From Candidatus Altimarinota bacterium (GTDB lineage: Bacteria; Patescibacteriota; Gracilibacteria; CAIRYL01), in the NCBI GenBank assembly GCA_027053135.1, contig JALUEA010000035.1, positions 1-5,068 on the forward strand: a stretch of DNA of 5,068 bases, read 5' to 3'. Of this stretch, positions 1-5,068 are shown piece after piece. Under the pieces are notes generated by a model that saw nothing but the letters and a program-made list of their open reading frames with translations, made no database searches and had not been told where the DNA came from. The translations under genes and the position numbers were made by a program. Numbering within the stretch: the stretch's first letter is position 1; each line of letters opens with the position of its first letter.

Positions 1-811
1 GTGCATGTATATCAGGAGAAATTTCAAAACGAAGTTCTTTCAGTTTTATTCGTTGCTTTTCTTTATTAAAGAAAAATATTCCAGGCCATAGAAAAAATGC
101 ATTATATTTTGTTGATAGCTCTGTTTTTGATATTGTTTTGAGATGTACTTCTCCATCAGATTTTTGGAATTTCCCACAAAAACTCGCATGTTTTTCATTT
201 TGTGGATGAGGAGAAAAACGATGAAATTGTGTAATAAGTTCGTATAATTTTTTTTTTCCTATTTCAATCATATCATCAAATACTTCTAAATGTGTTTTGT
301 TATATTGTGAATATTTTCCTGTTTCAAGTATTTTTCGTAAGGTATATTTTTCTTGAATATAAATATCTCCAGCATCCATTTCTTTTACAAGTTTAAAAAT
401 AGAAATTCCAGATTCTTGATCATTTGCTAAAAGTGCTGATTGAATAGGTGAAGCACCTCGATATTTTGGTAAGAGTGAAAAATGTAAATTAAATGTTCCG
501 TATTGCGGTATATCGATTGTACTTTGTGGAATAAGTGTTCCGTATGCAACAATAATAAAAAAATCAGCACAGAGGAGTTGTAAATCAGTATTGATATTTT
601 CATCAAATTTGTTCGGAGTAAAAACAGGAATATTATGAGATTGAGCAATTTGTTTTACTGGAGATGGTGTGAGTATTTTTTTTCGTCCAACAGGTTTATC
701 GGGGTTCGTAACAACTCCAACGACTTCGATTTCATGACTCCATTCGTTTAAAAAATATGATAATACACGAGCAGAGTGTTCGGGAGTTCCAAAAAAAATA
801 ATTTTTTTCAT
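1..811 (-). CDS. fmt: Methionyl-tRNA formyltransferase, 3' end missing (cut by window edge)
   Basis: Fmt transfers a formyl group from 10-formyl-tetrahydrofolate to the methionine on initiator tRNA in the cytoplasm, preparing it for bacterial translation initiation. The ATG is at 811-809 and the frame stays open for 270 codons to the left edge; family members are about 310 residues, so roughly the last 40 residues of the C-terminal domain are outside. The start is supported by the family-typical opening MKKIIFFGTPEHSA. The catalytic set is present: N108 and H110 in FNLHFSLLP, the SLLPKYRG loop (112-119), and D146 in KEMDAGDI, falling at the same positions as in the E. coli protein. The later blocks HPQNEKHASFCGKFQKSDG (202-220) and WPGIFFF (242-248) are also recognisable. 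Odd point: residues about 155-185, after the catalytic Asp, read poorly against the usual block with a conserved Thr and appear a few residues longer. It starts 35 bases after the Mur ligase gene, with no terminator or Shine-Dalgarno site visible between them. Confidence 0.95.
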   Translation of the reverse strand, partial: MKKIIFFGTPEHSARVLSYFLNEWSHEIEVVGVVTNPDKPVGRKKILTPSPVKQIAQSHNIPVFTPNKFDENINTDLQLLCADFFIIVAYGTLIPQSTIDIPQYGTFNLHFSLLPKYRGASPIQSALLANDQESGISIFKLVKEMDAGDIYIQEKYTLRKILETGKYSQYNKTHLEVFDDMIEIGKKKLYELITQFHRFSPHPQNEKHASFCGKFQKSDGEVHLKTISKTELSTKYNAFFLWPGIFFFNKEKQRIKLKELRFEISPDIHA

Positions 812-846
812 AAAATATAGAGATAAGAAAGCGTAGGGAATTGTTG

Positions 847-2298
847 TTAATAGTTATCAGATAAATCGTTTTGGAATAGTATAGTATCACCTTTTTTGAG
901 AATATTTGCAAGATCAGCATGAGCCATATTTACATTCTCATATGAAATAACTTTTAATGCTGTATTATTCTGTACATAATCTCGTATATATTGCGTGTTG
1001 GAATTAAGAATAAGGAGTAAAACATCGATATATTGGGGATATAATTGTGCTACGGTTTCATGTATTTTTTGTGCTTCTTCTCCTAATTCTACTAATCCTG
1101 GAGTTAAGACAATTTTTCTCCCTTTTGCTCGTGCAAGTGTTTTGAGTCCAGAAACAAATCCATCAAAATTTCCATTGTAACTATCATCAATTATTGTTAC
1201 CCCTGTTTGTGTATTTTTTATGATTTCTAGTCTATGAGGTATTTGTGGAATATTATGGACGCCAGTAATAATATCTTCATTTGAAAGCTGTAATTCTTCT
1301 GATATGGGTAAGCAAAAATACAGTGAAGAAATAATATGATTGGCAATTAACTTTGTTTGGAGTGTAAGAAAGGTATTGTTGTATTTATACTCAAATTGTA
1401 TGCCTTGAAAATCGTCTAAATAGGTAATATTCCGAATTATGGAAGAAGTATTGTGGTATTCTTTTGTATTTATTTCTGTGATTTCTAATTGAGGGGGGAG
1501 ATCTGCTTTGTTTTCTCTTATAAAGAAAGGAATATATGCAGCTATAGTAGGGTCAGAAGTGTTGAGAAATGCTTTTTTTCTTGTTGCAGCGACAATTTCG
1601 AATTTTGTTTTTTTTATGTTTTCATGACTTCCAAATCGTTCGAGGTGTTGGTTTCCAATAGCCGTTAAAAATGAATAATCTGGAGGAATAAAAGAACAAA
1701 TACTGGCAATTTCTCCTCTATGAAATGCCCCCATTTCGAGTAAAATAATATCGGATTTTTCTACTTCTGTTTTATGACGAAGTATATAATTTGCTATTCC
1801 TAAATCGGTATTAATGTTTCCAGGAATAAGAAATATCGTATATTTTTGAGATAAGAGAGAATGAAGAATTGTTTTTATTGTTGTTTTCCCGTACGAACCA
1901 GTAATTCCAATAGTAAGAAACATATTATTGTTTTTCTCTTTTGTTTTTCGTACATGTTCTAAATATTTTTGTACTGTATGGAATATTCTTTTTTTTCGGA
2001 ATTGTATAATTGGTGAGAGTATTATATCAGCAACAAAAAGGAGTAGGGGGGTAGATACGATAGTGAGCATTATTATAAAAAAAGTAGGAATAGCTCCTAT
2101 TTTTGATTGTATTACATAATATAGTATTATAAGGAAGAAAAGAGCTGTGAGTATAAAAAGTGCTATTGCACGTATTGTCCAGTCAATACTTCCTCGTTTT
2201 GATAATTGGAACCAATTACGATGGGTATATACAAATCGTAAAAACCGAAGACGATTGTAATGCTCTGATTGAAAAATATAAATAAGATTGTGTAGCAT
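847..2298 (-). CDS. Membrane-anchored MurF-like Mur ligase
   Basis: This is an ATP-dependent Mur ligase family protein of 483 residues, closest in motifs to MurF, which adds D-Ala-D-Ala to the UDP-MurNAc-tripeptide in peptidoglycan precursor synthesis. Seen: P-loop GITGSYGKTT (131-140), LLEMGAFHRGEIA (187-199... region), NQHLERFGS (216-224) followed by TKFEI with a lysine at 232 where the family's often carbamylated lysine lies, HRLEI (355-359), DDSYNGNFDGF (371-381) and PGLVELGEE (400-408) of the C-terminal domain. The end NDLSDNY looks intact. In place of the canonical MurF N-terminal uridine-nucleotide-binding domain there are about 40 basic residues, two membrane segments (about 43-63 and 70-94), and a basic RKKR stretch; the charges suggest a hairpin with both ends in the cytoplasm. 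The ATG is kept because the block FQSEHYNRLRFLRF (9-22) lies before the next Met (77). Eight sense codons and the recX TAA lie upstream in the same frame. Ligase family is confident; the exact substrate is not. Confidence 0.88.
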   Translation of the reverse strand: MLHNLIYIFQSEHYNRLRFLRFVYTHRNWFQLSKRGSIDWTIRAIALFILTALFFLIILYYVIQSKIGAIPTFFIIMLTIVSTPLLLFVADIILSPIIQFRKKRIFHTVQKYLEHVRKTKEKNNNMFLTIGITGSYGKTTIKTILHSLLSQKYTIFLIPGNINTDLGIANYILRHKTEVEKSDIILLEMGAFHRGEIASICSFIPPDYSFLTAIGNQHLERFGSHENIKKTKFEIVAATRKKAFLNTSDPTIAAYIPFFIRENKADLPPQLEITEINTKEYHNTSSIIRNITYLDDFQGIQFEYKYNNTFLTLQTKLIANHIISSLYFCLPISEELQLSNEDIITGVHNIPQIPHRLEIIKNTQTGVTIIDDSYNGNFDGFVSGLKTLARAKGRKIVLTPGLVELGEEAQKIHETVAQLYPQYIDVLLLILNSNTQYIRDYVQNNTALKVISYENVNMAHADLANILKKGDTILFQNDLSDNY

Positions 2299-2322
2299 GT
2301 GTGAGAGAGAATAAAAGTGTTG

Positions 2323-2868
2323 TTACGAAAAGTGTATCATATTCTTTTCCCAAATATCATTGATAAGTGCATAGGAAAATTGTTTGCTTGCCAAAAATTG
2401 AAAGAGTTTTGATTTTATACGGTGTTTGATTTCGTCTGTAGTATCAGTATTGTGTATTGTAGTATATCTTTGTGTGAGTTTTTTAATTTTTTGTTGAAAA
2501 AGTTGTTCACACATATGGTATTCATCTGTATCGGAAATGTATGTATTACACATTTCTTTTGCGAGAGAACATGGTATTTTTCGTATGATAAGTTCTTGAA
2601 TAATCATATATTTCCCGCGTGGCATCGATTCTTTTCTCCATCGAATAAAATTTTCACAATACCGTTCGTCATTTATATATTTTTGAGATTTTAAGTGTTC
2701 TATTACTTCTGTTATAATAGCTTTTTGCTCTGATGGAGTGTTTGGTATTGTTTTTGTATTACAATATTTTTTATAGAGTATATCGTAGAGTTTTTGTTCT
2801 GGGATATCGCGTGCACTGAGTTTCGAAAGTGCAAATGTATACATTTTTTGAAAGAGTATATCGTGCAT
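2323..2868 (-). CDS. recX: RecX-family regulator of RecA
   Basis: RecX proteins bind RecA filaments and limit their extension, thus tuning recombination and the SOS response in the cytoplasm. The 181-residue product fits the usual size (about 150-270) and the family pattern of helical repeats: ALSKLSAR near the N terminus (13-20), a helix followed by QKYINDERYCENFIRWR (62-78) matching the conserved 'gyiDD.ryA..fi..R' block, then RGKYMIIQEL (84-93), matching 'G...I..eL', and a C-terminal repeat with KLFQFLASKQFSYALIND (154-171). It is rich in Lys and Ile. The ATG lies 4 bases after the hsp20 stop, which suggests translational coupling, and no Shine-Dalgarno site is visible before it. recA itself is not in the window; in many bacteria recX sits beside recA, so this placement is detached. 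The family call rests on motif pattern and length, since RecX sequences diverge strongly. Confidence 0.85.
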   Translation of the reverse strand: MHDILFQKMYTFALSKLSARDIPEQKLYDILYKKYCNTKTIPNTPSEQKAIITEVIEHLKSQKYINDERYCENFIRWRKESMPRGKYMIIQELIIRKIPCSLAKEMCNTYISDTDEYHMCEQLFQQKIKKLTQRYTTIHNTDTTDEIKHRIKSKLFQFLASKQFSYALINDIWEKNMIHFS

Positions 2869-2872
2869 AGTG

Positions 2873-3274
2873 TTATCTTATATTTTGTGTTTGAACATGA
2901 ATTTGTTTTTCGTCTACTTTTTTGGTTTTTGGAATAATTATTTTTAAAATACCATTATGTTCACTTGCTCTAATGTTTGCAGATTCAACAATTTCAGGTA
3001 ATACAATACTTCGAGAAAATTTCCCCCAATGACATTCTTCTATAAAATATTTTTTTGCATGGTAGTGTTGTATATCATCGGGAAGTTCTCGTATTCCAGA
3101 TATTGTTAACACATCTTTTGATAATTGAATTTTTATTTGTTCTATATTGATTCCCGCTAAGGGAATAATAATAAAAATGGTATTATCGGCTTCAAAAATA
3201 TCCATTGAAAGTTCAACTTCTTCATTTTCAAGGGAATGGTGTTGTTTTATTCCATCAATTTTTATTTCTTGCAT
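2873..3274 (-). CDS. Small heat-shock protein (Hsp20 / alpha-crystallin family)
   Basis: Small heat-shock proteins are ATP-independent holdases that bind unfolding proteins in the cytoplasm and usually form oligomers. The 133-residue product has a short N-terminal arm (1-22) and an alpha-crystallin domain from about 23 to 117. Visible blocks are MDIFEADNTIFIIIPLAGI (24-42), DVLTISGIRE (54-63), FIEECHWGKFSRSIVLPE (77-94), and the diagnostic A-x-x-x-N-G-I-L (103-110) followed by KIIIPK. The tail has I-H-V (125-127), a possible I-x-I/V-type anchoring motif. The family's more common 'LPG' in the first strand is 'LAG' here. The ATG lies inside the end of the CDF transporter gene (13-base overlap), giving likely translational coupling. 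Met24 is an alternative start that would remove the overlap and leave a bare alpha-crystallin domain; neither start has a Shine-Dalgarno site. No CIRCE-like inverted repeat is visible upstream. Confidence 0.93.
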   Translation of the reverse strand: MQEIKIDGIKQHHSLENEEVELSMDIFEADNTIFIIIPLAGINIEQIKIQLSKDVLTISGIRELPDDIQHYHAKKYFIEECHWGKFSRSIVLPEIVESANIRASEHNGILKIIIPKTKKVDEKQIHVQTQNIR

Positions 3275-4218
3275 AGAGGTGATGTTAAATACTCAGAATG
3301 TAAATCAAAATGTGTGAAAATTATAGCATTTGGGAGAATTTGTTGAATATTTTTTTCGATAATAAGTGATTGTTCATGAGCGTCTTTGAGGAGAATGGTA
3401 TCTTCAAATTCTAAATGAATATTGATATGGTATTCACTTCCAGATCGTCGTGTTTGTAGGTTGTGCCAACCTAAAATAATATGATGTTGTACACTCTTAT
3501 CTAATAAGAGTGAAAGTTTTTTGAGAAGAGTTTTTGGAAGTGTTTTATCGGTTAAAATATTAAAACTTTCTATAAATAAATCTTTAATATCCCACATTAA
3601 CCATAGTGCAATACTTATACCTATAATACTATCAATCCAATATATATGAAAAAAGTACACCATTAATAATCCGATAAGAACTCCAAAATTCATGAGTCCA
3701 TCAGTAAAGAAATGTGCCTGTTCTGCTTCTAATACTATACTCGAAGATGCTTTTGCTTGGCGTTTCATATAGTATGAAAGTATCAGAGGAGTGATTATAG
3801 AAATAAGAGTTATAATAATACCAAGAAGTTGAATATTCTTAAATGAAGTATTTTCTGGGGTATGATTGAGAATATTGAGGAGAGAGTAGATAAAAAGACT
3901 GCAAGAACTTATGATAATGACTGTACCTTGTAGTAATCCAGAAAATGCTTCAAATTTTCCATGTCCAAACGGATGATTTGTATCTGCTGGTTTACTTGAT
4001 ATATGTAATATAAATCCATTAATGCTGGTAGAAAATGCATCCATAAGACTATCGATACTACTTGCAATCAAGGCACTTGAGTTTATGAGTATTCCAATAG
4101 TACATTTTGAAATACTCAGAATAACGGAAATTATAAAAGAAATAAGAAGAAATTTTTTGTTTTTTTCTTGGTGTTTTGTAGTATGAGATGTTGTATTGGA
4201 ATAATGGTGTGAATGCAT
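3262..4218 (-). CDS. Cation diffusion facilitator metal exporter, YiiP/FieF-like
   Basis: CDF proteins are inner-membrane antiporters that export divalent metals (Zn, Fe, Cd, Mn, Co) in exchange for protons, normally as dimers. The 318-residue product has the usual six hydrophobic segments within residues about 22-210 and a cytoplasmic C-terminal domain. The metal sites of E. coli YiiP can be read off: transport site D56 and D60 in SSIDSLMDAF plus H169 and D173 in AHFFTDGLMN; the second site D79, H82 and H86 in DTNHPFGHGK; and C-terminal positions H252, H268, H281, H303 and D305 in the HNLQTRRSG, INIHLEFED, KDAHEQS and FTHFDLH blocks. The DD-HD transport site suggests zinc or iron(II) rather than manganese, as inferred from characterised relatives. 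The N terminus carries five histidines within 16 residues (2, 4, 5, 12, 16), a possible metal-binding tail. It begins 35 bases after yebC and its end overlaps hsp20 by 13 bases. Confidence 0.93.
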   Translation of the reverse strand: MHSHHYSNTTSHTTKHQEKNKKFLLISFIISVILSISKCTIGILINSSALIASSIDSLMDAFSTSINGFILHISSKPADTNHPFGHGKFEAFSGLLQGTVIIISSCSLFIYSLLNILNHTPENTSFKNIQLLGIIITLISIITPLILSYYMKRQAKASSSIVLEAEQAHFFTDGLMNFGVLIGLLMVYFFHIYWIDSIIGISIALWLMWDIKDLFIESFNILTDKTLPKTLLKKLSLLLDKSVQHHIILGWHNLQTRRSGSEYHINIHLEFEDTILLKDAHEQSLIIEKNIQQILPNAIIFTHFDLHSEYLTSPLCKK

Positions 4219-4253
4219 GTCATGTATAAAAAGGGATATGATAATGTTGTAAG

Positions 4254-5030
4254 CTATGTTTCTTGCATAATTTTTTCCATGAGTTCTGTTTTTATATCTG
4301 CATTTGAATGTACGGCAATTACATCATCGGTATCTTCTAATGCTTCAATGAGTTTCAATAATTTTTTTGCTTCTGCCTCTGTTGTAATAGAGATACTATT
4401 TTCTGCAACCATTGTTATTTTTGCATTTACTTCAATATTACATTCATCTTGTAATATTTTTTGAAGTGTAAACACTTCTTTTGGATCGCAAATAATTTCT
4501 ATTTCTGTTGTTTCTTTGTTACTTGTTTCTTCATATAACACATCTTCTGCATCATTTTCAATTGCAATCATTTCAACTTCTTCGATTTTCTTTTTTTCTA
4601 CTTCAAGTGTTATTACTCCTTTTCGATGAAACATCCACGAAACACTTCCGTTTTCTCCTAGATTTCCATTATTTTTTGAAAATGCTACTCGTACACCAGA
4701 CACAATTCTGTTTCGATTATCACTTAGTGTGTCAACTAAAAGAGCAACGCCTCCAGGTCCATATCCTTCAAATGTCGCTTCTACTAATGCTGAAGCTGTT
4801 TTGTCTTCACCTGTTCCTTTTTTAATTGCTCGTTCTATATTTTTATTTGGGGTATTTTCTTTTTTTGCATTTTCTATTGCAAGTCGTAAGGCTGGATTTG
4901 ATTCTGGGTCTCCACCATTTCGTGCTGCAATAGTAATTAAATTTGCATGTTTTGTAAAAATTTTTCCTCGTGCTGCATCATTCGCTCCTTTTTTGTGTCG
5001 AATTGAATGCCATTTTGAATGTCCAGACAT
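4254..5030 (-). CDS. yebC: YebC/PmpR family translation factor or regulator
   Basis: The 258-residue protein matches the YebC family across its length (usual 235-250). The family was long annotated as DNA-binding transcriptional regulators (PmpR in Pseudomonas), and more recent work describes members as ribosome-associated factors that relieve stalling, so the role in this organism is open. Seen: the signature N terminus MSGHSKWHSIRHKKG with DAARGKIFTK (18-27), ARNGGDPESNPALRLAI (36-52), the helix with PNKNIERAIKKGTG (61-74), FEGYGPGGVALLVD (87-100), TLSDNRNR (101-108), NGNLGENGSVSWMF (121-134) and the C-terminal LEDTDDVIAVHSNADI (231-246). The ATG is fixed by the family N terminus. The stop is TAG, unlike the TAA used by the other complete genes. 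It is the first gene of the visible cluster; only 38 bases lie upstream. It is not followed by ruvC, its common neighbour in other bacteria. Confidence 0.97.
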   Translation of the reverse strand: MSGHSKWHSIRHKKGANDAARGKIFTKHANLITIAARNGGDPESNPALRLAIENAKKENTPNKNIERAIKKGTGEDKTASALVEATFEGYGPGGVALLVDTLSDNRNRIVSGVRVAFSKNNGNLGENGSVSWMFHRKGVITLEVEKKKIEEVEMIAIENDAEDVLYEETSNKETTEIEIICDPKEVFTLQKILQDECNIEVNAKITMVAENSISITTEAEAKKLLKLIEALEDTDDVIAVHSNADIKTELMEKIMQET

Positions 5031-5048
5031 ACAGTATGGGTTAAATAT

Positions 5049-5057
5049 ATTATTCCA
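5049..5057 (-). promoter_or_regulatory. Possible extended -10 promoter element before yebC
   Basis: Read on the minus strand this is TGGAATAAT, that is a TGn extension plus AATAAT, which matches the TATAAT consensus at five of six positions. It would place transcription start about 12 bases before the yebC ATG, giving a very short leader. No -35 element can be judged because the window ends about ten bases further upstream. In DNA this A+T-rich such matches arise easily by chance, so this is only a candidate; yebC may equally be transcribed from further upstream. Confidence 0.2.
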
Positions 5058-5068
5058 TATTATTGTAT

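Noticed and set aside
427..648. A 73-codon minus-strand open frame within the fmt region.
   Set aside because: It overlaps fmt in another frame; fmt has intact catalytic motifs, while this product is a low-complexity Leu/Ile/Phe/His-rich string with no family features.
3275..3284. ATCACCTC-like sequence just before the hsp20 start, resembling the 3' end of 16S rRNA.
   Set aside because: It is the anti-Shine-Dalgarno sequence itself rather than its complement, so it cannot pair with the ribosome there. It is explained by the codons for Thr-Ser-Pro-Leu at the end of the CDF gene.
4219..4253. The 35-base gap between yebC and the CDF gene was examined as a terminator or separate promoter site.
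   Set aside because: No stable inverted repeat followed by a T-run and no paired -35/-10 elements can be seen; the A+T-rich runs are typical of the whole window.
4508..4825. A 105-codon plus-strand open frame opposite yebC.
   Set aside because: It is antisense to a highly conserved gene, and its Leu/Phe-rich product is the expected mirror of the Lys/Glu-rich YebC coding sequence.
1..5068. A possible defence island, mobile element, CRISPR array or novel multi-gene system.
   Set aside because: All six genes belong to recognisable housekeeping families, there are no direct or terminal inverted repeats, and base composition looks uniform by eye across the window.

Overview
The window is strongly A+T-rich and very tightly packed. 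Six genes all lie on the minus strand, read from right to left: yebC, a cation diffusion facilitator (CDF) metal exporter, a small heat-shock protein (hsp20), recX, a membrane-anchored MurF-like Mur ligase, and the first 270 codons of fmt, which runs off the left edge. Gaps between genes are 35, -13 (overlap), 4, 24 and 35 bases. There is no room for internal terminators and I see no hairpin, so one polycistronic transcript is the simplest reading. No stretch longer than 38 bases is without a gene. I see no RNA gene, mobile element, CRISPR array or repeat.

The organism is most likely a bacterium with a small, compact genome. The Mur ligase has a two-helix membrane hairpin where MurF normally has its uridine-nucleotide-binding domain. 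That layout and the ending NDLSDNY, together with the style of the Hsp20, resemble proteins I recall from Patescibacteria (Candidate Phyla Radiation, CPR). This placement is an inference from recall, not a demonstrated phylogeny. Five stop codons are visible (four TAA, one TAG, no TGA). No in-frame TGA interrupts any of the six reading frames, so there is no sign of the UGA-to-glycine code of Gracilibacteria and Absconditabacteria. None of the six start codons has a recognisable Shine-Dalgarno sequence.

Functionally this is a housekeeping cluster rather than one pathway. Translation is represented by YebC (ribosome-associated factor or regulator) and Fmt (initiator-tRNA formylation), proteostasis by Hsp20, metal balance by the CDF exporter, recombination control by RecX, and cell-wall precursor synthesis by the Mur ligase. 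The closest coupling is between the metal exporter and hsp20, whose genes overlap, but a shared stress role is only inferred.

I found no convincing new biological system. The points most worth a second look are the membrane-anchored Mur ligase, the consistent lack of Shine-Dalgarno sites, and a divergent stretch in Fmt just after its catalytic aspartate.
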